Shown here piece after piece: positions 37,498-46,738 of a stretch of 64,000 nucleotides of DNA. Both the position numbers and the translations under genes were made by a program. Within the stretch, counting starts at the first letter, position 1; each line of letters begins with the position of its first letter. The notes beneath the pieces were generated by a model. The model ran no database searches. It was not told the origin of the DNA and saw only the letters and a program-made list of their open reading frames with translations. Origin of the DNA: Actinomycetales bacterium (GTDB lineage: Bacteria; Actinomycetota; Actinomycetes; Actinomycetales; Dermatophilaceae); the NCBI GenBank assembly GCA_016710385.1, contig JADJVX010000017.1:992001-1056000 (forward strand), written 5' to 3'.

Positions 37498-37992
37498 GTG
37501 CCGCAGGCCAAGCGCTCACCCTCGCCCGAGCCCACACCGGAGCACCCGACCGGATGGCGGCCGCCGCCGTCGCTGGTCATCCTCGTGCCGTTCGCGCTGG
37601 CCCTCGGAGCGAATTACCTGCGCCCCTGGCCGATCGCCAGCGAGAGCCTCACCCGGCTGGGCCTGCCCCTGCTCCTGGCGAGCCTCGCGGGCATGTATTG
37701 GGCCACCCGCGAGATGAACCTCTACGGCACGACGAAGGTGGCCTGGCGTGCAGGAGCCGCGCTCGTGACCAGCGGGCCGTTCGCGTGGAGCCGCAACCCG
37801 GCATACCTGGCGTTCTTCCTCTGGTGCCTGGGGGCAGCCCTGCTCTTCGCCACCTGGTGGCCGATCGCGATCCTGCCCGTGGTTTTCGCGGTCTTCCACA
37901 TGCTCGTGATCCGGCCCGAGGAGGCCTATCTCGCGCAGCGCTTCGGCGCGGACTACGACGAATACCGCAAGAGCGTGCGCCGCTGGCTCTGA
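37498..37992 (+). CDS. Isoprenylcysteine carboxyl methyltransferase-like membrane protein
   Basis: 164 residues from GTG 37498, with TAGGGT 7 nt upstream (leaderless type). Helices: SLVILVPFALALGANYL, GLPLLLASLAGMYWA and YLAFFLWCLGAALLFATWWPI. The ICMT/PEMT signature is GPFAWSRNPAYLAFFLW followed by VIRPEEAYLAQRFGADYDEYRKSVRRWL. The bacterial substrate is unknown. Confidence 0.85.
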   Translation: MPQAKRSPSPEPTPEHPTGWRPPPSLVILVPFALALGANYLRPWPIASESLTRLGLPLLLASLAGMYWATREMNLYGTTKVAWRAGAALVTSGPFAWSRNPAYLAFFLWCLGAALLFATWWPIAILPVVFAVFHMLVIRPEEAYLAQRFGADYDEYRKSVRRWL

Positions 37993-38026
37993 AGGCAAGC
38001 CGCGCACCCACAAGCCCAGACCCGCG

Positions 38027-38059
38027 GAAGGGCCCGTCCCCCCTCGGGACGGGCCCTTC
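38027..38059. terminator. Strong hairpin terminator between convergent genes
   Basis: 14-bp perfect GC-rich stem (arm GAAGGGCCCGTCCC) with a 5-nt loop and no T-run. It lies between the ICMT-like gene (plus) and the GPH symporter gene (minus), so it can serve both. Confidence 0.75.
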
Positions 38060-38122
38060 GGTATGCCGGTCAGGCACCTCCGGCGCGGATCGTGACGCCT
38101 TCCGGCTCCCGACCCGGCGGGA

Positions 38123-39643
38123 TCACTTCTTAACGACGTGACCCTCACCGACGACGACCGAGTCGAGCGCGGCCTTGCGGGCCTCGACCTCGTTGCGGAT
38201 CTCGCGGAAGCGGGCGTCGTTGAGCGGGTACTTCCAGAAGACGACCATCGCGAGGATCGCCATGACGGCGGGGACCAGGCCGATGGAGGCGCGGATCGCG
38301 GTGAGCGCCGACTCGGACTGGGTGGCCGCGCCGCCCACGTAGCCGGCCAGACCGAGCAGCCACGCACCGGCCGCGCCACCGAGGGACTGGGTGATCTTGC
38401 GGGTGAAGGAGAAGATCGAGTAGGTCGCACCCTCGGAGCGCTTGCCCGACTTCCACTCGCCGTATTCCACGGTGTCGGCCTCGAGGGCAAACATCGTCGT
38501 GTTGATCAGCGAGGCACCGACACCCTTGATGGCGAGCATGACCATCGCGAAGGCGACCGCGCCGGCCGGGGAGAAGAACAGCGCCACGCCGCCGATGACC
38601 GTGAAGAGGCCGCAGTACTGGAAGAGGTTCTTCTTGCCGACCTTGTTGATGATCGCGGGGATGAACGGGGTGACCAACAGGCCGATGCCGGCGTTGACCA
38701 GCGACATCGGGGCGGTGAGGCCGGTGTCGCCGAGGATGTAGCGGGCGTAGTAGATCGAGGCTGCCGGCACCGCGAAGAGGCCGATGAGGTAGAAGAAGCT
38801 CGCGCCACAGAGGAAGGCCAGCGGCTTGTTGTTGCGCAGGGTGTCCCAGGTCTCCTTGATCGTCACCCGCGGGGTGGCCCGGACGACGTTCTCCCGGCAG
38901 AACCAGAAGGTGAGGAAGAACGCGATCGAGCCGAGCAGGACGAACAGCAGCGTGGTCTGGGTGAAGACGCCCTGGAGGTCGACCTGCAGCTGCTGGATCT
39001 GCGCCTTGATGCCGGCGTCGCCCGGCTTGGCGGTGAGCTGCTTCTGCAGCGCCGTGGACTTGTCCTGCAGTTCCTTGATCCGCGGGGTGATGAGGTAGGT
39101 GAGGAAGACGCCGGCGATCGCCGCGCCGAAGGACCGGGCGGCCACGAGCTTGGCGCGCTCCTTGACCGACTGGGTCATCGCCGAGGCGAGCGAGCCGTAG
39201 GGGATGTTGACGAACGAGTAGCCCAGGCCGAGCACGGCATAGGTGAGGTAGGCGTAGAGCAGGGCCGGGCCGGAGTTGGGCTGGTCGGGCGTCACGTGCA
39301 TCGACTGCGGCACCCAGAAGGTGAGCACCGAGAGGAAGAGCAGCGGCACCGCACCGAAGAGGATGAACGGGCGGAACTTGCCGAAGCGGGTCATCGTGCG
39401 GTCCACGGCCCGGCCGGCGATGAGGTCGGCGAAGGCGTCCCAGATGCGCACGACGAAGAACATCGTGCCGATGGCTGCGGCGGACAGGCCGGCGACGTCG
39501 GTGTAGTAGAAGAGCAGGAAGCTCGTCGAGAGCGCGAAAGCGAGGTTGCAGCCGAAGTCTCCGAGGCCGTAGCCCAGCAGAGCCGTCGGCTTCATCCGCT
39601 CCAAGGCCCCGCGGGCTTCGGTGGGGGCGGCAGTCGATGACAT
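38123..39643 (-). CDS. GPH-family sugar/hexuronide:cation symporter
   Basis: 506 residues with about twelve helices. GYGLGDFGCNLAFALSTSFLLFYYTDVAGL and RIWDAFADLIAGRAVDRTMTRFGKFRPFILFG are signatures of the glycoside-pentoside-hexuronide branch of the MFS. A large internal loop (KELQDKSTALQKQLTAKPGD) is coiled and unusual. The hexuronate genes upstream suggest a glucuronide/galacturonide substrate. Two GTTGCC-repeat operators precede it. Confidence 0.9.
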   Translation of the reverse strand: MSSTAAPTEARGALERMKPTALLGYGLGDFGCNLAFALSTSFLLFYYTDVAGLSAAAIGTMFFVVRIWDAFADLIAGRAVDRTMTRFGKFRPFILFGAVPLLFLSVLTFWVPQSMHVTPDQPNSGPALLYAYLTYAVLGLGYSFVNIPYGSLASAMTQSVKERAKLVAARSFGAAIAGVFLTYLITPRIKELQDKSTALQKQLTAKPGDAGIKAQIQQLQVDLQGVFTQTTLLFVLLGSIAFFLTFWFCRENVVRATPRVTIKETWDTLRNNKPLAFLCGASFFYLIGLFAVPAASIYYARYILGDTGLTAPMSLVNAGIGLLVTPFIPAIINKVGKKNLFQYCGLFTVIGGVALFFSPAGAVAFAMVMLAIKGVGASLINTTMFALEADTVEYGEWKSGKRSEGATYSIFSFTRKITQSLGGAAGAWLLGLAGYVGGAATQSESALTAIRASIGLVPAVMAILAMVVFWKYPLNDARFREIRNEVEARKAALDSVVVGEGHVVKK

Positions 39644-39740
39644 GGCGATCCTTTGTCGAGATCCGGGGCTTGCGCCGGCCGGTCGGGGTGGGTTCCTGTA
39701 CAGGTCAAGTACAGGGCCGGCGCTCAGGCCCCGACAATCA

Positions 39741-39873
39741 GTTGCCAGTTGTTGCGAAGCGCTCCAGCGAGCCTCCCGACGGACTCGCAGTGTCGCTCAA
39801 TCTAGTTGTCTCGCACTGCGATTCATGCATATCGCTCGGGCCAAGATTGGCTTCCGGGTTGCCAGATGTTGCC
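39741..39873 (-). promoter_or_regulatory. Two GTTGCC direct-repeat operators upstream of the GPH symporter
   Basis: 39741-39756 is GTTGCCAGTTGTTGCG and 39858-39873 is GTTGCCAGATGTTGCC. Each contains two GTTGC half-sites 10 bp apart. The same pattern occurs upstream of uxaC/larA and lacI, pointing to the local LacI-type regulator. The 268-bp intergenic region holds no gene. Confidence 0.7.
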
Positions 39874-39911
39874 ACGCAACGGTCCCCACAGCCGGGCTCC
39901 GAGAGCGCCGA

Positions 39912-41432
39912 TCAGCTGCCGGAATGGTGCGGGACGAGGCGGTCGGCGAGGACGGCATACGCGGCGGCGATCTCGGGCAGGCGCGCCTGCACAGCCCGGT
40001 ATGCCGCGACGCTCACCTGCCCGGCCCGGTAGCTCACGTCGTCAGCGCCAGGTGTCCCGCCGAGCAGGTCGAGCCCCTCGCGCGGGGTCGCGGCGCGTCC
40101 GAGTCCGACCAGGCCGAGCGCTGCGGCACCGAGGGCCGACCCCTCCGGGCCGTCGGACACGACGACCGGTCGGTCGACGCAGGCGGCCAGGACATCGCGC
40201 CAGAGGGTCGAGCGGAAGACCCCGCCGGTGACCCGCAGCGCCGCCACCGGCGACACCCGGTCGAGGTCGGCGACGACGGCGGCCAGGTGCAAGCAGATCC
40301 CTTCGACCGCGGCCCGGGCCAGGTGGCCGGCGCCATGACGGGAGCGCAACCCGAGCAAGGCTCCGGGCTGATCCTCGTCGACCAGGGGTGAGCGTTCGGA
40401 CAGCAGGAAGGGCAGCATGACCAGGCCCTCGGCACCCGGCGGCACGTCAGCGGCTGCGGCGACGAGCGCGTCGTCGGACAACTCACCGCACAGCTCGCCG
40501 ATCCAGCGCAGCACCGACCCGCCGTTGCTCACCGCTCCCCCGACCACCCACTCGTCCTCGGTGAGGGCATAACAGAACAGCCGTCCCGCGGGGTCGGACC
40601 AGGGCCCCGGCACGAGCAGCCGGGCCGCAGCACTGGTGCCGATCGAGACCCCGAGCACGCCGGGGTCGATGGCGCCCGAGCCGAGGGTGCCCAGCGGCCC
40701 ATCCCCGGCGCCGAGGACGACCGGCATACCGGCCGGCAAACCCACGCGTGACGCGACGCCGGCAGCCAGGGGGACGGCGTCGGTCGTCGGCCGGATCGGC
40801 GGGAGTTGGCCGGGGCGGACCCGCGCGAGGTCGAGGGCTTCGGGGTTCCAGGCCAGGCTCGCCAGCGACAGCAACCCGGTCGAGGACGCGCTGGACAACT
40901 CGGTGACCAGCGCCCCGGTGAGATGGTGGACGAGCAGGTCCTTGAGCCCGGCCCAGGTCGCAACCTGACGGCATAGCGCGGGATCGTGCTCGGCAAACCA
41001 CATGAGTTTGGTGAGCGGCGCGGCGGCATACATCGGGGTGCCCGACGCGCGCAGCAGCGCCTCGCCCTGCCCGCTCGCGCGCAACCGCTGCGCCTGGCTG
41101 CGTGAGCGGCCGTCGGCCCAGGTGAGGATCGGCGTGAGCGGGGCGCCGTGGGCGTCGAGCCCGACGACTCCGTGCATGGCGGTGCTCAGCGCGAGGCCGA
41201 CGACCCGTTCGGGCCCGACGTCGGCGACGCAGTGCGCCAGCGCGGCTTCGGCGGCCGCCAGGACGACGTCCGGCTGCTGGATCGCCCAGGAGGGTTCGGG
41301 ATGGTGCAGGGGGTATTCGCGGACAACCGTATGCCGCCACGGCATACCGGCTCGCACGCCGAAGGCGGACACCTTGGCGGCGGTCGTGCCGACGTCGATC
41401 CCGACGACGACCTCGCGGGGCGGGCCGGTCAT
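39912..41432 (-). CDS. FGGY-family carbohydrate kinase (gluconokinase-like)
   Basis: 506 residues from ATG 41432. The N-terminal phosphate loop is VVVGIDVGTTAAKVSAF, the catalytic segment is LTWADGRS, and in domain II GAGDGPLGTLGSGAIDPGVLGVSIGTSAAA and LRVTGGVFRSTLWRDVLA. The gluconokinase/xylulokinase group fits best. In this cluster it may phosphorylate gluconate or a hexonate product (inference). It starts 22 bp after uxuB ends. Confidence 0.87.
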   Translation of the reverse strand: MTGPPREVVVGIDVGTTAAKVSAFGVRAGMPWRHTVVREYPLHHPEPSWAIQQPDVVLAAAEAALAHCVADVGPERVVGLALSTAMHGVVGLDAHGAPLTPILTWADGRSRSQAQRLRASGQGEALLRASGTPMYAAAPLTKLMWFAEHDPALCRQVATWAGLKDLLVHHLTGALVTELSSASSTGLLSLASLAWNPEALDLARVRPGQLPPIRPTTDAVPLAAGVASRVGLPAGMPVVLGAGDGPLGTLGSGAIDPGVLGVSIGTSAAARLLVPGPWSDPAGRLFCYALTEDEWVVGGAVSNGGSVLRWIGELCGELSDDALVAAAADVPPGAEGLVMLPFLLSERSPLVDEDQPGALLGLRSRHGAGHLARAAVEGICLHLAAVVADLDRVSPVAALRVTGGVFRSTLWRDVLAACVDRPVVVSDGPEGSALGAAALGLVGLGRAATPREGLDLLGGTPGADDVSYRAGQVSVAAYRAVQARLPEIAAAYAVLADRLVPHHSGS

Positions 41433-41454
41433 GAGCACATCGTCTCGCGTGCCC

Positions 41455-42858
41455 TCAGGCCCCGTCGACGATCTCGGCGGCCGAGGTGGCGACCGCCGCG
41501 GCCACGGCGGCATCGGCGATGCCGAGCCAGCCGCACAGGGCGACCGCCGACTCTTCCAGCGACCCGGTGACGAGCCCGGCGACCTCCCCGACATGGGCGT
41601 CGGTGATGGGGGCGCCGTGGCCGCGCAGGTGGCACAACCAGGCGGCGACGGCACGCACCGCGCCGGAGGGCATACCCCCGGCAGCGCGGTCGGCGAGCAG
41701 CGTCGGGACGATCCGGATCGGGATCTTCTGGGTGCCATCGGCGGCGATCTGGGCGAGCAGGTGGCGGATGTTGGGGTTGCGGTAACGCTCCAGCAGGGCC
41801 GTGCGGTAGCTCGCGATCTCCTCGGCGTGTAGCGGCAGGTGCCGGGCGGCGTCATCCCACCACTGCTGCACCCAGCCCTCGACGACGGGGTCGGCGATGG
41901 CGTCGGCGACTGTCTCGGCGCCGCGGATCGACGCGCCATAGGCCATCAGCGAGTGCGAGCCGTTGAGCAGCCGCAGCTTGCGGTTCTCGAAGGGCACGAT
42001 GTCCTCGACGAAGGTCGCGCCGGCGGCATCCCACGCGGGCCGAGGCGAGACGAACTCGCCGGCGAGCACCCACTCGATGAAGGGTTCGGTGACGACGAGC
42101 GCGCGGTCGTCGACCCCGGTCTGGGCCAGGAGCGCGTCGTGGTCGGCGTCTGTCGCGCGCGGGGTGATCCGGTCGACCATCGTCGTGACGAAACCGACGT
42201 GGGAGTCCATCCACGCGAGCAGCGTCGGGTCGACGGCGCGGGCCCCGTCGGTGATGACGTGCTGGGCCATCTCGCCGTTGTCGGGCACGTTGTCGCAGGG
42301 CACGAAGGTCAGCGGGCCGGCGTCGGCGGCGCGACGGGCCAGCAGCCCCGCGACGAACTTGCCGGGCGCGGTCGTCACGGCGGCCCGGGGGTCGACCCGC
42401 AGCATGGCGATGTCGGCGGCGACAGCGGGGTCGGTGAGGTCAAGGCCGCCGGACTCGTTGCGGCGATAGCCGGCCTCGGTCACCGTGCTCGTGACGATCG
42501 ACAGGGCCGGGTCGGCGAAATAGCCCAGCCACGCGGCGTGGTCGTCGGACCCGTGCACCGCGACGATGCTCGAGATGACCTCCGGGCGCGGGCCCTCAGG
42601 GTGGTTGACGACCAGGGTGTAGAGGTTGTCCTGGGCGGCCATGATCTCGGCCGGGCCCACACCCATGCCGGTGAAGGCGGCGATCCCCCAGTCGGCGGCA
42701 TCAGGTGCGTTCTCGGTAAACCAGCACTGGTGAGCGCGGAAGAAGTTGCCCAGGCCCAGGTGGACGATCCGCACCGGCGCGGCCGGGCGGCCGTCCGTGG
42801 CTCGGGACAGCCGCCGGCCGGTCGCGGGCCGGGGCGGGACAGCTGCGGGGGTGCTCAT
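41455..42858 (-). CDS. uxuB: Mannitol dehydrogenase-family oxidoreductase (fructuronate reductase-like)
   Basis: 467 residues from ATG 42858. The Rossmann start VRIVHLGLGNFFRAHQCWF, MGVGPAEIMAAQDNLYTLV, FVPCDNVPDNG and the catalytic Lys region PFENRKLRLLNGSHSLMAYGA are typical of UxuB/MtlD. Adjacent uxaC makes D-fructuronate reductase the best guess (fructuronate + NADH to D-mannonate). ATGA overlap with uxaC. Confidence 0.88.
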   Translation of the reverse strand: MSTPAAVPPRPATGRRLSRATDGRPAAPVRIVHLGLGNFFRAHQCWFTENAPDAADWGIAAFTGMGVGPAEIMAAQDNLYTLVVNHPEGPRPEVISSIVAVHGSDDHAAWLGYFADPALSIVTSTVTEAGYRRNESGGLDLTDPAVAADIAMLRVDPRAAVTTAPGKFVAGLLARRAADAGPLTFVPCDNVPDNGEMAQHVITDGARAVDPTLLAWMDSHVGFVTTMVDRITPRATDADHDALLAQTGVDDRALVVTEPFIEWVLAGEFVSPRPAWDAAGATFVEDIVPFENRKLRLLNGSHSLMAYGASIRGAETVADAIADPVVEGWVQQWWDDAARHLPLHAEEIASYRTALLERYRNPNIRHLLAQIAADGTQKIPIRIVPTLLADRAAGGMPSGAVRAVAAWLCHLRGHGAPITDAHVGEVAGLVTGSLEESAVALCGWLGIADAAVAAAVATSAAEIVDGA

Positions 42859-44294
42859 AGCTTGAAGACCTTCCGGGGGTTGGTGGCAACGAGGTCGTAT
42901 GCCGTGTCGGCGGCTTCGTCCTCGTCGAGACGGTGCTCGGCGACGAGCCGGGCCAGGAAACCGCAATCGAGGCGCCGCGACATGTCGTGGCGAGCGGGGA
43001 TGGAGCAGAAGGCGCGGGTGTCGTCGATGAAGCCCGAGGTGCGGCTGAAGCCGGCGGTCTCGGTCACCGCACCGCGGAACCGGCGGATCGCCTCGGGCGC
43101 GTCGATGAACCACCAGGGCACACCGGCATACACGCTGGGGTAGACCCCGGCCAGCGGCGCGATCTCGCGGGAGAAGGTCGTCTCGTCGAGGGTGAAGAGC
43201 ACGAGGTGGAAGCCCGCCGCCGTGCCGAAGCGCTCGAGCAGCGGTTGCAGCCCGCGGGTGAACTCGACCGAGATCGGGATGTCGAAGCCCACGTCGGCGC
43301 CGAACCGCTCAAACGCCGCGGTGTGATGGTTGCGGGCGACCGCCGGGTGCAGGGTCATGACCAGGCCGTCCTCGACCGCCATCCGCGCCATTTCGACGAG
43401 CATGTGGCGACGGAAGGCGGTGCACTGCTGCTCGGTGGCCGTGCCGGCGAGGGCGGCGGCATAGATCGCGCTGGCCTCGGCATCGGTGAGCGAGAGGGTG
43501 ACGACGTCGGCGTGGCTGTGGTCGGTCGACACCGCGCCGTGGTCCTTGAAGTAGGCGCGGCGGTTTTCCAGGGCGGCGAGGTAGCCGGCATACCTGCCGG
43601 TGTCGATGCCCGACGCGTGCCCGAGCGCGGCGACGAGCGCGGGCCAGTCGGGGCGCGCAGGTTCCAGATAGCGGTCGGGGCGGAAGGTCGGCAGCACCCG
43701 CCGCGGATAGCCCTCGTCGGCGAGCGCGCGGTGGTGGCGCAGGTCGTCGCAGGGGTCGTCGGTCGTCGCGATGAGGGCGATGTCGAAGCGGTCCATCAGG
43801 GCTCGAGGCCGGTATGCCGGGTCGGCCAGGCACGCGGCGATCTGGTCGTAGATCGCGTCGGCGGTCTGCGCGGACGGGCGTTGGGTGACCCCGAAGATCT
43901 CGACGAGCTCGGTCTCCATCCAGTAGCGGCTCGGCGTTCCGCGGTAGAGCGGCCAGCGTTCGCAGAAGATCCGCCAGGCGCGCCGGGCGCCGTCGGCGTC
44001 GAGCGCGCGGCCGGAGGTGGCAGCTCCCATGCCGAGGTCGGCGAGGTCGACGCCGTCGGCGTGCAGCAGCCGGCAGACGTAGTGGTCGGGGCTGAGCAGC
44101 AGCGAGGTCGGGTCGTGGAAGGGCAGGTCCTGGGCGATCCACTCCGGCGGCACGTGGCCGTGCGGGGAGATGATCGGCAGGTCCTTGACGTGACTGTAGA
44201 GCCGCCGGGCGATGGCCCGCTCGGTGGGTTCGGCGGGCAGCATCCGGTCGGGGTGCAGCGTCCAGGCGGCGGTCGTCTCGGCCATGTCAGCCAT
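42855..44294 (-). CDS. uxaC: Glucuronate/galacturonate isomerase
   Basis: 479 residues from ATG 44294 (ATG 44285 is possible). LPIISPHGHVPPEWIAQDLPF holds the first metal His pair, RYWMETELVEIFG and IALIATTDDPCDDLRHHRAL follow, and PWWFIDAPEAIRRFRGAVTETAG is the conserved C-terminal segment. It isomerises uronate aldoses to fructuronate/tagaturonate, the first step of the pathway. The gap to the divergent larA-like gene holds an operator. Confidence 0.93.
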   Translation of the reverse strand: MADMAETTAAWTLHPDRMLPAEPTERAIARRLYSHVKDLPIISPHGHVPPEWIAQDLPFHDPTSLLLSPDHYVCRLLHADGVDLADLGMGAATSGRALDADGARRAWRIFCERWPLYRGTPSRYWMETELVEIFGVTQRPSAQTADAIYDQIAACLADPAYRPRALMDRFDIALIATTDDPCDDLRHHRALADEGYPRRVLPTFRPDRYLEPARPDWPALVAALGHASGIDTGRYAGYLAALENRRAYFKDHGAVSTDHSHADVVTLSLTDAEASAIYAAALAGTATEQQCTAFRRHMLVEMARMAVEDGLVMTLHPAVARNHHTAAFERFGADVGFDIPISVEFTRGLQPLLERFGTAAGFHLVLFTLDETTFSREIAPLAGVYPSVYAGVPWWFIDAPEAIRRFRGAVTETAGFSRTSGFIDDTRAFCSIPARHDMSRRLDCGFLARLVAEHRLDEDEAADTAYDLVATNPRKVFKL

Positions 44295-44317
44295 CGTTCG
44301 CTGCTGGCTTGTGGGCC

Positions 44318-44341
44318 GGCAACCGGTTGCCAGGTGTTGCC
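44318..44341. promoter_or_regulatory. LacI-type operator between divergent uxaC and larA-like genes
   Basis: 44318-44331 is a perfect palindrome, GGCAACCGGTTGCC. It overlaps GTTGCCAGGTGTTGCC (44326-44341), the direct-repeat motif seen before the symporter. CCGGTT central symmetry is common in LacI-family operators. Confidence 0.8.
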
Positions 44342-44385
44342 ATCCGGTCTTGCCGGGGCGGCCGAGCGGGTCGCACAGTGGAACC

Positions 44386-45678
44386 ATGACGATCACGTCC
44401 GAAGCCCCCGCCCAGAACTACCGGGCCGCCGTCCGCCTCGGCGGGGCGGACGGCATACTGACTGAACGTCAGGTGCGAGACTTCATTTCAGCCCAGCTGG
44501 CCGCGACCGACCTCGACGCCAAGTCGGTCTGCCTCGTCATCCCCGACGACACCCGGTCGTGCCCGCTGGCGATGTTGGTGGCAGCGGTCCACAGCGCGCT
44601 GCACGGCCGGGTCAGCCGGCTGACTGCCCTCGTCGCGCTCGGCACGCACAAGGCGATGACCGAGGAAGCACTGGGCGCGATGCTCGGCTTCGAGCCGGGC
44701 CAGCTGGAGCAGACCTATCCGGGGCTGCGGCTGCTCAACCACCAGTGGTGGGACCCGTCGACCTTCGTGGACCTGGGCACCATCCCGGCCGCGCGCATCG
44801 AGCAGCTGTCCGAGGGACGGCTGTCGCTGGACGTGCCGGTGCTGCTCAATCGCGAGATTGTCGAGCACGACGTGGCGATTGTCGTCGGTCCGGTGCTGCC
44901 GCACGAGGTGGTCGGCATCTCCGGTGGCAACAAGTACTTCTTCCCCGGGGTCGCCGGTCAGCAGATCATTGACGTCTCGCACTGGCTCGGTGCGCTCATC
45001 ACCTCGGCCGAGATCATCGGCACGACCGGCCTCACGCCGGTGCGCGCGCTCATCAACGAGGGCGCCGCGCTCGTGCCGGCCGAGAAGCTCGCGCTCAAGG
45101 TCGTCGTCGAGGCCGGCAGCGACGCGCTGCACTCGATCTCCTATGGCGACACCATCTCGGCATGGGCCGACGCCGCCGAGGTCTGCGCGGCGACCCACGT
45201 CGAATACCTCGACGCGCCGGTGCGCCGCGTGTTGTCGCTCATCCCGCCGCTCTACAAGGACATTTGGACTGCCGCCAAGGGGTTCTACAAGCTCGAGCCG
45301 GTCGTCGCCGACGGCGGCGAGGTCATCCTCTACGCCCCCGACATCACCGAGATCGCCCAGATGCACCCGGAGATCTACGAGATCGGCTATCACTGCCGCG
45401 ACTACTTCGTGAAGCAGTGGGACCGGTTCAAGGATGTCCATTGGGGGGTGCTCGCGCACTCGACCCACCTGCGCGGCGCGGGCAGCTACGACGCGGCGAC
45501 CGGGCAGGAACGGTTGCGGGTGCGCGTCACCCTCGCGACCGGCATACCGGAGCAGGTATGCCGTGCGGCGAACCTCGGCTACCTGGACCCGCGGGAGGTC
45601 GACATCGCGGCCTTCGAGGCCGATCCCGACACCTTGGTCGTGCCCCAGGCGGGCGAGGTGCTCTTCCGCTTGCGCTGA
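44386..45678 (+). CDS. LarA-family (nickel-dependent lactate racemase-like) protein
   Basis: 430 residues. VCLVIPDDTRSCPL, ALVALGTHKAMTEEAL and VVGPVLPHEVVGISGGNKYFFPGVAGQQIID are LarA family signatures (the GTHK and GGxKyffPG loops bind the nickel-pincer cofactor). LarA homologues racemise or epimerise various 2-hydroxyacids, and here a sugar-acid substrate in the uronate pathway is likely (inference). No larB/C/E genes are visible in the window. Its 3' end overlaps the convergent lacI by 100 bp. Confidence 0.87.
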   Translation: MTITSEAPAQNYRAAVRLGGADGILTERQVRDFISAQLAATDLDAKSVCLVIPDDTRSCPLAMLVAAVHSALHGRVSRLTALVALGTHKAMTEEALGAMLGFEPGQLEQTYPGLRLLNHQWWDPSTFVDLGTIPAARIEQLSEGRLSLDVPVLLNREIVEHDVAIVVGPVLPHEVVGISGGNKYFFPGVAGQQIIDVSHWLGALITSAEIIGTTGLTPVRALINEGAALVPAEKLALKVVVEAGSDALHSISYGDTISAWADAAEVCAATHVEYLDAPVRRVLSLIPPLYKDIWTAAKGFYKLEPVVADGGEVILYAPDITEIAQMHPEIYEIGYHCRDYFVKQWDRFKDVHWGVLAHSTHLRGAGSYDAATGQERLRVRVTLATGIPEQVCRAANLGYLDPREVDIAAFEADPDTLVVPQAGEVLFRLR

Positions 45679-46658
45679 GCGGTGGAGGCGCGCACGACGA
45701 GCTTGGTCGGCAGCACGAGCGGCTCCTGCGAGGGTTTGGCGCCCTTGATCATCGCCACGACGTTGCCGACGGCGATCGAGCCCTGGGAGTGCAGCGGGGC
45801 GGCCACGGTCGTGAGCGCGGGCGTGACGATGTCGTCGAGCAGGATGTTGTCGAAACCGACGACGCTGACCTCGTCGGGGATCTTGACCCCCATCGCCTGG
45901 AAGCCCTTGATGAGGCCGATCGCCATCTGGTCGTTGTAGGCGAGCACGGCGCTCGAGGGGCGTTCGGCGAAGTCGCGGGCGGCGCGCAGGCCGGCGCGGA
46001 TCGTCGGCATGTAGGAGCCGAGGCGGCGGACCTTGAGGTCGAGCTCGTGCCCCGCCTCGAGGACGGCGCGCCACCGGACGCCGTCGGCCCAACTTGCCTC
46101 TGGCCCAGCGATGTAGGTGATCGTCGAGTGGCCCAGGCTGCCGAGGTGCTCCATCGCGCGGCGCACCCCACGCGGGTTGTCGGTGACGACCGAGTGGACG
46201 TCGGGCAGCACCCGGTTGAGCACGACGGTCGGCACCTGTTTGGCCATCATCCGGATCGCGGAGTCACTCATCCGGCTGCTCGACAGGACGATCCCGTCCA
46301 CGGTGCCGAGTGCTCGCTCGACCGCGACCCGCTCGGCCCGGCTGGATTCCTGGGTGTCGCAGAGCATGAGGGCATAGCCGTTGACCGACGCGGAGTCGTG
46401 GGCCCCGCGGATGATCTCGACGTAGAACGGGTTGCCGATGTCGGACACGAAGAGCGCCAGCGTGCGGGTCTTCTTGTGGCTGGGTGCACCCGGGGCCTCG
46501 GTCGTCGCAACGCGGTAGCCGAGCTGCTCGGCCACCGCTCGGATGTGCGCGGCCGTCTGGGAGCTCACGCGTCCCGGGCGCGAGAACGCCCGGGACACCG
46601 TCGATGGCGCGACCCCGGCCGCCTTGGCCACGTCGTAGACGGTCGGGCGCTTCTGCAT
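45579..46658 (-). CDS. LacI-family transcriptional regulator
   Basis: 359 residues from ATG 46658. HTH with hinge: PTVYDVAKAAGVAPSTVSRAFSRPGRVSSQTAAHIRAVAEQLGY. Periplasmic-binding-like sensor: LALFVSDIGNPFYVEIIRGA, LAYNDQMAIGLIKGFQAMG and DEVSVVGFDNILLDDIVTPALTTV. The last 30-35 residues, after VVRASTAQRKR, lie antisense inside the larA-like gene and look non-native, so an earlier stop was probably lost. It likely controls the hexuronate cluster through the GTTGCC operators. Confidence 0.92.
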   Translation of the reverse strand: MQKRPTVYDVAKAAGVAPSTVSRAFSRPGRVSSQTAAHIRAVAEQLGYRVATTEAPGAPSHKKTRTLALFVSDIGNPFYVEIIRGAHDSASVNGYALMLCDTQESSRAERVAVERALGTVDGIVLSSSRMSDSAIRMMAKQVPTVVLNRVLPDVHSVVTDNPRGVRRAMEHLGSLGHSTITYIAGPEASWADGVRWRAVLEAGHELDLKVRRLGSYMPTIRAGLRAARDFAERPSSAVLAYNDQMAIGLIKGFQAMGVKIPDEVSVVGFDNILLDDIVTPALTTVAAPLHSQGSIAVGNVVAMIKGAKPSQEPLVLPTKLVVRASTAQRKRKSTSPAWGTTKVSGSASKAAMSTSRGSR

Positions 46659-46705
46659 GGTCACACGGTAGGACGTGGGTGGGGCGCGCGGGCCTGACAG
46701 CGCCC

Positions 46706-46738
46706 GGCAACACCATGGCAACACGCGGCAACTCTGGC
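46706..46738 (-). promoter_or_regulatory. Candidate autoregulatory operator of lacI
   Basis: The minus strand reads GTTGCCATGGTGTTGCC (46722 to 46706), and just upstream TTGCCAGAGTTGCC. These repeat the GTTGCC half-sites found before uxaC and the symporter, with the spacer one base longer. Confidence 0.65.
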
